Shown here: one piece after another, positions 42,939-54,052 of the stretch
Layout: every line of letters begins with the position of its first letter
Position numbering within the stretch: the stretch's first letter is position 1
Source: Pisolithus tinctorius
Taxonomy: Eukaryota > Basidiomycota > Agaricomycetes > Boletales > Pisolithaceae
Assembly: GCA_024663395.1 (NCBI GenBank)
Contig: JANFAH010000049.1
Location: 124,001-188,000, forward strand
DNA: 64,000 nt
Direction of reading: 5' to 3'
Position numbers and translations under genes: made by a program
The notes under the pieces: model-generated
What the model was told of the DNA's origin: nothing
Database searches by the model: none
The model's input: the letters and a program-made list of their open reading frames with translations, nothing else

Positions 42939-44140
42939 TGTCAAGTCTGGGCCTACTCCAACCAACTCCAATGCTTGATAAGGTCTGGAGAGAGGCTCAG
43001 AAGCAAGTCTGACTCAAAGAGACAGAACTCCAACTGACAGAATGTTGGCAGGAATGAAGTCTGCCAAGGCAAAGGCAGAGCAGAGTGAGGGTGTTGGGTT
43101 TAGCTCATGCAATACCCCCTTGCATGATCTCAGCCCTCATATTTCAGAGGGAGTGGACAGACAGACAGCTGGAGGTAACTCTGACAGGCAGAAGACAGAG
43201 ACAGAGGGAGTAGGAACTAAGTTGATATTCATACTGAAGAACAGCAGAGTATGATACATGCTTTTATACTACTACAGAGTGTCATATACCGAGAGGCCCA
43301 CGGTTCGGTCTTAGGTTCTGAATGCCAGGTCAATGCTGAATGCCAAAACAAGGTCTGTTCCTTACTATACTTTTCTAGTTAGCCTTTGTACCGCCCTCGC
43401 TTATGCCAAGGCAGTGTCTGTCTTCGGCTCTCCAATTCCTGCCTTCTCGTTTAACCTCTAGTTAGTTCCTTGCACAGCTATTTAGTCTTCACCGGTAACC
43501 CTGGTCTTCAGGTTGCCGGTCTTTGGTATATATACTCTACATACATTGTACTTAGTTCCTCAGTCTGAATATCAACTTAGTTCACCCCAAGTCCCCAGCT
43601 TAAGCCTGAGTTGACTCTCGGCTTTCGCTCCTGATCCCCCTTGGCTTTCTCTGACCTCAACCCGGCTTGTGCAAGGGTCTAGCGCATGAGCTAAGACCAA
43701 GGGTTGTTGCCCCCAGCGCTCGGCCTTTGGCCTTCGACCCCTGTCCCAGTCATGGACTTAACACAGAGATACAGTAATCAGAATCAGAACTGACATATGG
43801 AGACTTGTAAAATTTCAAGTAAAACTTCCTAGACAATGAATGAAGGGTAGACAGAGGACATATGAATGGTAACACAGAACATCCCAAAAGGGAAACAGTC
43901 CAGGCACTGGACCATGCAGTGCACATGCTGTCAGGGAGAAGTCCAAAGGATAGTCACATGACCCCCCAGGAGAACAGTCTGTGTGGTCCAGTAGGAGAGT
44001 AGTATGAGTCTGACAGCAGTCAGAGTGGAGATGGTTCATAAACAGCAGAAGGTGGGTGGAGTTGGTGCAGAGTGAGTGAATGACCAGCAGAAGGGGGTGT
44101 GGAGTGAGGAAGGACTTAGAATGAACACACAGTCATGACA
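42939..44140 (-). repeat. Solo LTR-A (minus) in El-J, carrying LTR-K
   Basis: TGTCAAGTCT...CAGTCATGACA with a perfect duplication ggacc at 42934-42938 and 44141-44145. It is 713 bp without LTR-K. Confidence 0.94.
43280..43763 (+). repeat. LTR-K, young solo LTR
   Basis: TGTCATATAC...GGACTTAACA (484 bp) with a perfect duplication cagag at 43275-43279 and 43764-43768. It has a GTATATATAC box, the start motif CAGTCTGAATATC and hairpin arms TAGC/GCTA (43680-43683, 43690-43693). It is CpG-rich inside CpG-poor sequence, so recent. No internal region of this family is in the window. Confidence 0.94.
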
Positions 44141-44145
44141 GGACC

Positions 44146-44481
44146 AAGCAAAATAAACAAAGAACAAAAAATATGAGTCAATGCCACAAGCACAATGGGT
44201 GAACCAGAAAGTGTCAAAGAAACACAACCAACAGACACAGGAAAAATATTCATGAGGCTAACAGATCTGTTCACATCACCAAGGATAAAGTACATTCTGC
44301 AAAATGTCAAGATCAGCAGTGATCTATCAGAAGAAGAAAAACAGAAGGTGACAGAGCTAATTGTGGAATTCACAGATATATTTGCCTGCTCCCTTGGCAA
44401 GGTACTACCAATACCAGGAGCACAGATTGATCTAAATGTATGGGATGACATGACTTTTTGAACAACAGTAAACCAATGGCC
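44146..44481 (+). pseudogene. pol: El-J pol, region before RT
   Basis: Open from about 44195 to TGA at 44459: VKETQPTDTGKIFMRLTDLF, SSDLSEEEKQKVTELIVEFTDIFACSLGKVLPIPGAQIDLNVWDDMTF. The 'DIFA...L..VLPIPGA.I.L' pattern is the usual linker between protease and RT in Ty3/gypsy elements. It ends at VNQWP, where LTR-I inserted (duplication tggcc); RT resumes at 45345. Confidence 0.75.
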
Positions 44482-45339
44482 TGTCAAGGTCACACAACAC
44501 CCCTGACTTCCTCTTAGGGTGGAGTAGGAGCAGGTTGGGCTGTGGAGTACAGCAGTCAAAGTCTGAAGTGAATCTGACCACTGGGTGGCAAGATATGCAA
44601 CAAACAGTGAGCAGAGGGGTATGGAGGAAAGTTTCAGAGGCAGAGGTCAGAGTCAGAGTTGGAGGTTGGAGGTTGGATGAGAGGGCATTGGGTTCAGCTA
44701 GTGCACTGCCCCCTTGCACAAGCTCAGCCCTCATATTTCAGAGGTAGAGTGGACTCAGAGGGAGTGGAGACAAAACTCTGGAGGGAACTTAGAGGGAGTC
44801 AGAAGTGGGGACTTTATTTGATATTCATACTGATTACATTGGAGTACTATGTGGCCTTATATATGATGTAGGTCAAGGGTGGTGCAGTGTAGAATGCAAA
44901 CCAATAAGCATATGACAGGTTAGCAGTCCCTCTGACACAAGGGATAGAGGATAGGGATGACAGGGACCTTAACTGAGACAAGGAAACTACTAATGAGGGA
45001 GAGAGGGTAAATACTGAAGGAGCAGAAGAATGGAGAAAAACCAACATGAGGGTGGAACCCTATCTGGAATGCAGGGCCACAAGTCTGACAGTCCACTGAG
45101 CTGACCAAGGCCTCAGAGGAGGCACAGATGAAGGTCTGGCCTCCACATGACCAGCCTGAGGGCAGAATTGAGCAGAGTTGATCGGAACATGGACAGGGGA
45201 CCTTGGAGAGGTGTGGAGATGTGTAAGGAGGGTTGGAGGAGCATGGGAATGCGTCAGAAGAGGGCAGAGAAGCATGGGAACATGTTGGAAGAGGGCAGAG
45301 TAGGTGTTAGGGGCTTATGTCAGAGTCATGGTCATGACA
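44482..45339 (-). repeat. Solo LTR-I (minus) in El-J pol
   Basis: TGTCAAGGTC...GTCATGACA (858 bp; about 50 bp longer than the other copies because of an internal duplication near 45110-45155) with a perfect duplication tggcc at 44477-44481 and 45340-44. Confidence 0.94.
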
Positions 45340-45344
45340 TGGCC

Positions 45345-47592
45345 AATGAACCCACCACAATGTCAGTTCATGCACAAGTGGGTAAATCAAATGCTAGAAG
45401 CCAACCTCATCAAGCAAGCCAATATCCTGTGGATCAAACACATCACACCAATGGTACTAGTGCAAAAGACACATGATACTAACAGAGGGATGATGCTAAG
45501 TGACCTCCAACAAGAACTGAACAGACAATGTGCTGATGCAGACCTAGCACAACCATTCGCAGTAACAATGAATGAACAGGAATGGAAGCCCAACACAGCA
45601 ACAAAGCCATCAAGTGAAGCACCAAAATGGCACATAACACAGAACTTCTTGGATTTGAACAAGGTCACCCAAATACCACTGTTATTCCAAGGCAATATCA
45701 GAGCAAAACAACAGTGCCTAAGTGGACACAGGTACATCTCAGTATCCAACTTTGCAGTGGGCTTCTATGCTATACAGATCCCTGAGAAATGGCAACCATA
45801 CTTTACATTCTTTGTCAGCAGGAAAAGGTACTTCTGGTACAAAAGAATGGCAATGGGATGGACAGGCACACCAACAATGTTCTCAGCAATGGCAACTGAC
45901 TGCCTACATGACATATTATCAGACAACACAATGGAATTATTCATAGATGGCAGTGGCTGTGCAGACAACACCTTCGACAGTATGCTAACAAAACTACAAA
46001 GGATCTTCCAGTGATGCAGAACATGCAAACTATTGCTATCACCAGCCAAGTGCCACTTGTACATGACAGAAACAATGTTTGCTGGAGCGACAATCAGACC
46101 ACATGGAGTGCAACTGGATCTAGCAAAGTTATCAGAAATCATCAAGTGGAAACAACCAGATGATGCACTCAAGCTCACATTGTTCCTCAGACTAATGGGC
46201 CACTTCTGAGACCTCATCAGATGGTATGCCAAAATTGAGGGACTGCTTCAGAATTTGCTAAAACAAGTTGACATACCTAAGCCCATCTCTAAGTCCACAT
46301 ATCAAAAAGCTCTGACTAACTACAAGCTCTTAGATAAATGGGAGCCCAAGCACACAGCAGCATTTTTAAACCTCAAAGTAGCATTAACAAGCCAACCAAT
46401 GTTGCATGCACCATGCTATGATGGGACACTGTTCATAGTAACTATGGATGGATGCCAAGAAGGCTTTGGAGCTGTACTCACACAGCATAACAAGAAACAA
46501 ACACCAACAGGCAAAATTATTGAAACATGGTACCAATAGCATTTGCATTAAAACAAACATCATCAACTGAGAGGAACTACAAGCCATTCCTGCTAGTGCT
46601 GAAGTTTGGCCTAGACTGCTTCATGGACATAGTATGGGGCTTCCCAGTGGAAATCAAAATGGACTGTCAAGCCCTCAAGGATGTCCTGTCAAACAACAAC
46701 ATATCCACAGCACACACATGATGGCAAGATGGGATATTAGTGCACAACATCATAGCAGTGCAACATGTACCAGGGCATCTCAATGTAGTTGTGGACAGGC
46801 TAAGCTGACAATGGGACAATATGGACTGTGACAACAAGGAAGATGGGAGTAACTGGTTGGTCAGCCCAGATCCCAAAACAATGCTAGGACTCATCAATGA
46901 CATGTTCACCATCAACAAATTATCCCAGAGTGACCAAGAATTATGACAACATTTCAGCAATGAACTGCTGTTCTGCAAGGTTGTAGATGCCATACTCAAC
47001 ACCAACACAAACACACCCATTTGGAAGTGTAGCAAGGCAAGACATTGGGCAAAGCAGTACATGATACAGGAGGGTAAGTTATGGAGATTGTATGGCAGCA
47101 CCAGTATCAGGCCATGACACAAGGTAGAGTGTATCTCACAAGAAGAGGCTGAAGAAAAGGCATGAAAAATGCATGAAACTGGAGGGCACTGGGGCCAGAA
47201 TGCACTAAAAATCGCTCTAACAGATCGCTACTATGTGCCAAAAATAGATCTCACAGTAATGAAGGCCATACATGACTGCACAAAATGAAAAAACTTCAGC
47301 ACACCCAAACTAAACTCACTATTAGAGCCCATAACAAGAAGACACCTGTTTGAACTACTAGTTAGAGACTACCTATCAATGCCAACAGGCAAGGGCAGGT
47401 ATCACACACTAGGCCTTTTCTTATACACATTTTCACAGCACCTTTGGGTCACTAAATTCAAAACAGCAGGCACAGCCAAAATGATGGTGGACAGCCTGGC
47501 AAGCATCTTCAACAGCTTCACTGCCACAGAAATGTTCATGATGGACAGAGGCTGCCACTTCAATAATGAGTTGGTCAATAGTGATTCTAGTA
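45345..47592 (+). pseudogene. pol: El-J pol: RT, RNase H and start of integrase
   Basis: RT (MNPPQCQFMHKWVNQMLEANLIKQ to LTKLQRIFQ) is open to 46014. The catalytic box reads ELFIDGSG (near 45940), so the second Asp of xxDD is Gly. Downstream are LSPAKCHLYMTETMFAGATI, a thumb (LFLRLMGHF then TGA), and RNase H (VTMDGCQEGFGAVLTQH near 46440, IKMDCQALKDVL near 46655). Integrase has the zinc motif HETGGHWGQ...DCTK with the last Cys now TGA (47172-47290) and YTFSQHLWVTKFKT (47420). The final Asp lies in FMMDRGCHFNNELV (47530-47570). There are many stops. The frame breaks at 47592 and resumes at 48730. Confidence 0.82.
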
Positions 47593-48729
47593 TGTAGGAG
47601 GTATGACCAGTAATAGAATTTTGTCTTTGCATGGGTGGCTGTGCTGCGATGTGCTTCGTCTTTTCTCTCCTCCACTGTCATCAGCACTTGGCCCACAGTG
47701 TGGGCCCCACTTCATTCTTTTTTCACCCACCCACCACACCACAAGATTCTACAGGCTCCAAGAACCCTCTGAATCTCCACCTCACTCAACTTGCGAAGCT
47801 GCTGTGTTGAGACAGTGGCCCTATAGGACATGCACTAGTCATTGTGAGGTGTCCCACCTGCCCCACAGCTAATGCTTGTCTCACAGGTCCCTATCTCACC
47901 ACGGCTGGGAGGTGCTTCACACTTCTGCCCACTCACTTCTTGTCAAGTCTGGGCCTACTCTGACCAACTCCGATGCTATATAAGGTCTAGAGAAGGGTCC
48001 AGAAGCAAGTCTGACACAAAGGAACAGAACTCCTACTGGCAGAGTGGTGGCAGGAACAAAGTCTGCTGAAGCAAAGGTGGAGTGGAGTGAGGGCATCAGG
48101 TTTAGCTTGTGCACTACCCCCTTGCACAATCTCAGCCCTTGTATTTCAGAGGGAGAGTACAAACAGAGAGTTGGAGGTAACTCCGACAGGCAGAAGTCAG
48201 AGACAGAGGGAGTAGGAACTAAGTTGATATTCATACTGAGGAATGGCAGAGTATGATACATGCTTTTATACTACCATGGAGGTACAGTAACCAGAATTGG
48301 AACTGACATACAGAGACCCAGAAATTTTCAAGTAAAAACTTCCTAGACAATGAATGAAGGGTAGACAGAGGACATATGAATGGGTAACATAGAACATCCA
48401 GAAAAGGAAACAGTCCAGATGCTGGACCATGTGGTGTGTGCACTGTGGAGTACCTGACTGTGCACTGTCAGGGAGAAGTCCAAAGGTAGTCACATGACCC
48501 CTCAGAGAACAGTCTTCTTGGTCTGGTAGGAGAGCAACACAAGTCCAACAGCAGTTGGAGTGGAGATGGTTCCTAACCAACAGAAGTTGGGCAGAGTTGG
48601 TGCAGAGTGAGCGAATGACCAGTGGAAGAGGGTGCAGAGTGAATAAAGACCTAGAGTGAATGCACAGTTATGACACTTCAATCTTTCAAATCTCTACTTG
48701 CAATTATATTATTCCCTTAACAACTACCA
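47593..48729 (+). repeat. Putative solo LTR of another family in El-J integrase, carrying LTR-A
   Basis: TGTAGGAGGT... at 47593 and ...CAACTACCA at 48729 bound a 397-bp block (without LTR-A) that interrupts the integrase frame. CpG is higher than in El-J. The flanks (agta/agta, if the right end is placed one base earlier) suggest a short duplication, but this is not clean. No second copy is in the window. The boundaries are inferred from loss and return of El-J coding similarity. Confidence 0.4.
47941..48675 (-). repeat. Solo LTR-A (minus)
   Basis: TGTCAAGTCT...AGTTATGACA (735 bp). Flanks are cttct (left) and cttca (right), a duplication with one mismatch. Confidence 0.9.
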
Positions 48730-49620
48730 GTAGCGACATGCAAAGAGGAGTATTGTGCTAAGTGGTCATGCACACACCACATAGTAACTGCATACTCACC
48801 ATGGGTCAACAGACTAGTTGAAGGAACCAACAAGTTGCTATTACATGTCCTCAAACACTTGTGTGCACCAAAGTGGGAGAGGACAATGCAGAGAACAATG
48901 GTTGGGAAAAACTGCTGAGAACATGGCCAGACCACCTGGATGACATGGTTCAGGCCATGAACAATCGCCTCCTTCTGTCTCTCAAGTTCACACCAAAAGA
49001 ACTGCTCCTAGGTTTGGTCATTAACACAAAGCACACACAGCTAACATCTAGTACCACAGAACCATCAGCACTCAATGCAGCAATACACATGGCATATGCT
49101 GCACAACAATGACTAGATGGTTATGACAAAGCAGTGTGACATACAATCAAACAAAAAATGGCATTCAATCATTGCATGCTGAAACAACAGCCAGCAGAAG
49201 TAGGATTTGACATAGGAGACCTCATACAAATATACTGGAATGACTTGGACTCCACCTTCAGAACAGAGCAGAAACTACTACCTAGTGGTCCACTCCCCAT
49301 AGCATCATCACACATCTGAGAAACTCCTACAGGTTGGAAACCCTGGCAGGCACACTGCTCAAGGGTGAATTCAGTGCACAATGCCTACACACATTTGAAC
49401 TGAGAGAGGGCACATGTCTACATAGTGACCAACAACACTATGTACAACAACTACAACAGAGTGGGAGGGGAGATGGGAACAACATGGGCATGAGAGCCAA
49501 GAGAGAAGAAACTGTAGAAGAGGAAGGGAACAGTGGAGACAACGAGCAGAATGGTGTGGGTGAGGATGGCAAGGATCCCCAAGAGGAGGGGAGCACTTCA
49601 GTGGAGAGGGCATAGATGAA
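48730..49620 (+). pseudogene. pol: El-J pol C-terminus (end of integrase)
   Basis: YSPWVNRLVEGTNKLLLHVLKH contains the integrase Glu of DDE (48795-48860). It is followed by a frameshift and DHLDDMVQAMNNRLLLSLKFTPKELLLG (48930-49015), the conserved region after the core. A decayed C-terminal part (FDIGDLIQIYWNDLD near 49210, then a Glu/Gly-rich tail to TAG near 49614) follows. I see no chromodomain, unlike in El-A to El-F. Confidence 0.72.
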
Positions 49621-49698
49621 GCATCCCAGAGAGAGGGTAAACAGGTGTAGTGGCGCATGCAGATGATGAGGACATTGTCATTTTTTGAAGGGGGCACA

Positions 49699-49854
49699 TG
49701 GAGTAGGGAGGCCCAGGGACAGGAGGCGAGGATACAGTGACAGTGTGCTTAGTCAGATGGACACACACACAGACATGCAGAGGCACATGTATAGTTATGA
49801 TATGAGACACTATGAGTTCAGTTCATCCCACTGAAGTTGAGTCTGACCACTCCA
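49699..49854 (+). repeat. LTR-J, 3' LTR of El-J (156 bp)
   Basis: TGGAGTAGGG...GACCACTCCA, preceded by a polypurine tract (TTTTTTGAAGGGGGCACA, 49681-49698). An inverted copy of identical length is at 62763-62918, beside El-J gag. The flank aactg here and cagtg there agree at four of five bases once the inversion is undone. Such short LTRs are unlike all the other families in the window. Confidence 0.82.
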
Positions 49855-49989
49855 ACTGGATATTTCCTTTACTCTTATATGACCAAATAACTCCTTCCCA
49901 GTGATCCCCAGTTTAGCTCAGAGTAGAGTCTGGCCAACCCTCCCATGATACTGGGAGTGCCCAGGAGGGTTGTGATTCACCTGAACCTT

Positions 49990-50358
49990 CAGGCAGGCAG
50001 TAGTTAGTGGGTGATTGGTTTGTTTATGATAGGATGAATGCCAGATTGGACCTCCACATCATTCTCAGCTCTCACATGTAAGCATTGGTGAGCATCTCAC
50101 CATGTTTTATATGTGTTCCCAAGGACTACATCCTCAGTATATCACAAAGTTACATAATTGTCCCAATGAGCTCTCATTTTCTTTTGGGCATTCTGTCATC
50201 AGTTTCTACCAAATATTATGTAATATGGCTCATCAGAAAGCCATGACCAGCTGCCTTGATCCATCCACCAACACCTTGGACTCAATAATGATAGTTCACC
50301 TGCTACACCATGACTAATGAAAAACATGCAAACATTGGGACAATTTTGTGAGTCACTG
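49990..50358 (-). mobile_element. Tc1/mariner-like remnant (internally deleted)
   Basis: The right end, read on the minus strand, is CAGTGACTCACAAAATTGTC next to a TA. The body matches 63050-63670 (for example the segment encoding LHPQYITKLHNCPNELSF) but lacks about 280 bp of its centre. No open transposase remains. Confidence 0.55.
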
Positions 50359-51517
50359 TATGGACAAGATCAGAATAAAGACATTGCAGGGAGCAGGGAG
50401 GAAGGATTTGTATGCTTCATCAAGCAGAGAGACTGAAACAACCACATAAGACCTCTCTGACCATGTGACAAACCTGAGGCAACCAAAGAATGTCCTTCTG
50501 GAAGTCATACTGACAAGGAGAACATGCTGACCAAGCTGCATGAGATGGGACAAGGCACTTCAGGACAGAAGCTGGTGGGAATGCCTGGCAGATATACATA
50601 GCCACTGTCTCTGGCAAAAGAGACAAGCAAGATGATCAATGAAGAGGCAGCCATATCTGATGGACTTAATGAAATGAGCATCTGATGGATGGAGTGCTGT
50701 AGAAATGCATAGGGTGCAAAGATCCTTTCCAAACCTGGAAGGCAGGATCACATGGCTGAGCACTTGAAGTGAGTGTGAGAACAGAGTCAATATCTTCAGA
50801 AATGGTGGAGATACAATGAAAACTGGAATGCCATACGTGGGTGCTTAACTTGCTTCCTCTTTTCTCTCTAGCACTGATGACTCATTCTTGTGCAAAGGAT
50901 GACTGCTCACACCCAGCAGTCCTTCTATGCATGAGGGCTTTAGTCTTCATCTGCATGGTATGGCATGCAACTTGTCAATGAGTTAGGCAGAGTCAGCTGT
51001 AACCATGTCCACAACACCTTTGGTGCATGACACTGGTTAAACAGGGGGTTGGAGACCAAGAGAGAACCAAGGCCAGGTCCACCAAGGACCAGACAAAGGT
51101 GCTAGGTCAAGGCCATAACACTAGGGTAGAGGTCAGGGGTAGTTCCAGGATGAGTGACAGGCCTGAAGGCCAAAGGGGTGACAGGGGAGTAACACAGAGC
51201 TGCCCAAGGGGTATTGGAGGCTGAGGGAGGCTGGAGATGGGAGACTGGCCCAAAGAAGGGAGTCTGGAGTGAGCAAGACTGGTCAGGGGCTACAAGGAAG
51301 TCCAGAAATGACAGGCTGGACAAAGGCTGACAAGGCCTGACTGGAACTGGGGAGACCAGTCTGGGGTCATAAGGGAGTCTGGAGGTGAACAAACCAGACA
51401 CAAGTAGGAGGATGAGAGTTAGCAAGTCCAGTCCAGGGCTGCAAAGCCAGGTTGAGGGAAGGCCAGGGTCTTGCAGGATGAGCCAGGAGGACTGCTAAGG
51501 GACCAGAGTGTTACACT

Positions 51518-51698
51518 AATTGATTTGTCTTTACTGAGACCACCAGTTTGGCTTCTGGTGTAACAGAGTACCACCTTCTTGACCCAGTTAGGATCCTGGG
51601 GTAGACTCTAATTGTTTTGTCTCAACTAAGACCACCAGTTTTGGCTTCTGGAGTACAGAACTACCAACTTGTTAACCTGGTTAAGATCCCCAGGTAAG
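51518..51698. repeat. Two-copy tandem repeat of ~91 bp
   Basis: Two diverged units share TTTGTCT..ACT.AGACCACC and CCAGTT.TGGCTTCTGG, then TACCA.CTT and GGTTAAGATC-like ends. Confidence 0.65.
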
Positions 51699-51788
51699 CA
51701 GAGAACAGGGAAGGGGCTGGAAATGAGGTCAGGTACTGGGATAGGGCTGGAGGACCAGTCCTAGACTGAACCAGGGTTGTTGAGTACC

Positions 51789-51942
51789 TGTCACATATGT
51801 GACTCTTGGACTCAAGCCCAGTCCAGTCTGAACTGGGCCAGAGTTGAGTTATCTAGGCCAGAGTAGGACCAGATTTGACCAGAGATAGGGGCTAGGGGTC
51901 CAGACTGGACTGGGCTTGAGTCCAAGAGTCACATATGTGACA
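51789..51942. mobile_element. 154-bp palindromic insertion made of LTR-H ends
   Basis: Both arms (~42 bp) are near-perfect inverse copies: TGTCACATATGTGACTCTTG at 51789 and its complement ending at 51942. The arms and the longer right side match the first ~110 bp of LTR-H (TGTCATATCCATGACTCTTG). The flanks ttgagtacc and gttgagtagg may be a duplication. Confidence 0.6.
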
Positions 51943-52538
51943 GTTGAGTAGGAAGGAGAAGTAGAATACAACACTAGAGGTGTTATAGGTAGATGTGCAA
52001 GAGTTGCAGAATTTAATTCTGAGGCTTGTGGACACACAAAGGATGAATGGGTTGGGTATATGAAATTCTGAATGAGGATCTTGATGCACAGGAGGAGATT
52101 ACTTGATAAAGAAGATATGAAACTGGCCTTATTGACACAGAGGACTTGAGAAGAAAGAGAGCTGCTGGAGACACTGTTGACACTGTAGACACAATAGACT
52201 ATTTAGACACTGGGGACTCTTAGACTCACAAAAGACACATAGATAGTGACTCCAAAGATGGGTGGTATTATTCTAATACTAAGGTGGAATTATATAGTAC
52301 ATGGGATATAGGTACAAGTCAGAACAAAGTGGGGTGGAAAAACTTAAAGTCCAGAAAATAAAGACAAGAGTAACAGATGTCAACAAAGTACAGGTGTGCA
52401 TGAAACAGTCCAGTAAGTGGCATATGAAAGCAAAAGGAACAAAAGACAAGATGGGTATCTTCCAGGAGAGCAAGGGCACATGTGAAGGCAAAAGGTGGAG
52501 CTGGTGGGGAAGGTAGACATGCCAAAGGGAAGAGCATA

Positions 52539-52566
52539 CAGTGGCTCAAAAAAGTGTCCCAATGTT
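52539..52566 (+). mobile_element. Tc1/mariner-like terminal sequence
   Basis: CAGTGGCTCAAAAAAGTGTC, preceded by TA, resembles the ends at 50358 and 63670. A matching right end was not found with confidence (a candidate CACTG is at about 52824). Confidence 0.45.
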
Positions 52567-52830
52567 GGATGATCTTGGAAGGATTTGAGATTTATGAGAG
52601 AGCCAGTAGGAATTGGTTTAAACTCCTGCAGGACCAAAAATAGCACTAACTGCTGCCTTGACAACAAAGGCTTGCTCATGTGATTTGGTTGTCATGGCAC
52701 TGAGATATAAGTAAATAACATAAGGACTTGACAACTTCTGAAGGATTTTGTGCTTCAACCTTGCCTTATTATGTAATGTACATAATCCTGAGCCATAAAA
52801 ATGGCTGGGTCCCTGGGACCTCTGTGGTGG

Positions 52831-53536
52831 TCACTGCATCCAAGATGGCCCTGTGCACCCACTGTACAGCAGGTCAAATGGCAGGCCAGTGTGAACAGGG
52901 GTTGGGGAAGACCAGGGCCTGTGTGCACTGTCAAAATAAAAAGAAGGTATGTAGCTGGATGAAGGAGGACACAGTGGCAGGGCCATCACAAAAAAGAGTG
53001 GGGACAGGGAGCTCCCAAGGGGAGAAGAAGAAAAGGCCATGAGGGAAGGCAAAGGCAAAGGCAATGGAGACAGAGGAGGTAAACAACAAGTGGGAGGTAG
53101 GTGAAGAGGAGGAGGAACCAGCAACACCACACAAGGGCCCTTCAGGGGTGAGGGTCCATACATAGTGGGTGGAGTGGGAGTGGAGAGGCATGCAGAAGCA
53201 CATGAGAGGGCAGCACTAGCCTTTGAGGGGACAGTGGAGGCAGTGGAGTGGATGGCAGAGGCCATGGAGTGGACAGCTGATGAGTGGGGGCTGTACCACA
53301 CCTGGGCAGAGTGGGCAGAGATGAGGAGGAGGGAGGATGCACATGAGGCCAGGGTGGCCAAGTTCAAGTGCACAGGAGGAGGTTGGAAGAGGACACAGTT
53401 GGAGGTGGTGGAGGACAAGAATGAGGAGGTGGATGAAGGTGTGGAGGGGGATAATGAGGGAGAGGAGGAAGTTGGAGGAGAGCAGGAAGGTGGTGAAGGA
53501 CAGGAAGGTGGTGAAGAACAGGTGATGGAGGAGTAG
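52831..53536 (+). pseudogene. El-E antisense accessory gene, exon 2 (inverted segment, decayed)
   Basis: Homologous to exon 2 of El-A's antisense gene. The zinc cluster CTHCTAGQMAGQC...CVHCQNKKKVC is spaced C-x2-C-x8-C-x9-C-x2-C-x6-C, as in El-A. SSQGEKKKRP then TGA (where El-A has CGA), AEWMAEA-like helices and the acidic tail ending QVMEE at TAG 53534-53536 follow. Stops at 53042 and near 53162, both from CpG or G to A changes, break it. Exon 1 and the 3' LTR of El-E are not recognisable to the left. It converges on the pol tail at 53723, as in the intact elements, which confirms it as El-E's 3' end. Confidence 0.85.
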
Positions 53537-53722
53537 AGTAGTTTTTTTTTTTGGTCTTTGTTTTTAGTTTGTATTTTTGTACTACTACAAAATGGACTTG
53601 TGATTTTACTTTGTGATTTCTGAGAAGTGAGACAGACAAGCAGAGAAAATTCCAAGGTACTTAAGGGAGTTTGGAAAGGGGTGGAGCTGGCCCATGGAGG
53701 AAGGTTATATGGGTGGAGTACT

Positions 53723-54052
53723 ATGGCAGAAGTTGGTATGGGCCAGGTTTGTGCAGATAGTGTTCATAGAAAGTGGAGACAGTGTCAGAGGCATGACCTA
53801 ACTCAGTTGCAAGCAACCAAGAGGTTTCCTCATCAGTGTTCTCATAACCAGCCCAGCAGACTAGGTACAAGAGTTTACAAGTGGCAGCAATGGTGGTCCA
53901 CCTTAGAGTCTAGTATCTCTGGCACTTTGTACTCAAGGCCACTGTCAAAGTCAACTGGCAGAGGTGGAGGTTGTTGTCAGTTTGGGAAGGGATTAGCTGC
54001 TGTGGTTTCTAGTTGTGAAACATGGAAGACTGGGTGTATCAAGTGCATAGAG
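53723..54052 (-). pseudogene. pol: El-E pol tail with chromodomain (inverted segment)
   Basis: On the minus strand the frame starts HLIHPVFHVSQLETTAANPF, then has a TGA, PPPLPVDFDSGLEYKVPEILDSKV, a frameshift, and a chromodomain (LVCWAGYENTDEETSWLLAT, HKPGPYQLLP) to TAG at 53725-53723. When the 5-bp duplication (tagag here, ctcta at 36647) is counted once, it continues the reading frame that stops at 36651 (FPDSM) with no base gained or lost. This is the main evidence for the inversion. Confidence 0.88.

Larger units (their letters stand above)
50361..52530. other. Degenerate intergenic DNA without recognisable genes
   Basis: About 2.2 kb with only short, non-conserved frames and very low CpG. 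It contains a two-unit tandem repeat (51518-51698) and a palindromic insertion (51789-51942). The stretch 51030-51500 is rich in 'CCAGG/GGACC' words like the H-type LTRs, but I could not align it to one. Confidence 0.5.

Noticed and set aside
49371..49697. Minus-strand frame rich in Cys/His/Ser
   Set aside because: It is the complement of the Glu/Gly-rich El-J pol tail and the polypurine tract, with no zinc-finger spacing.
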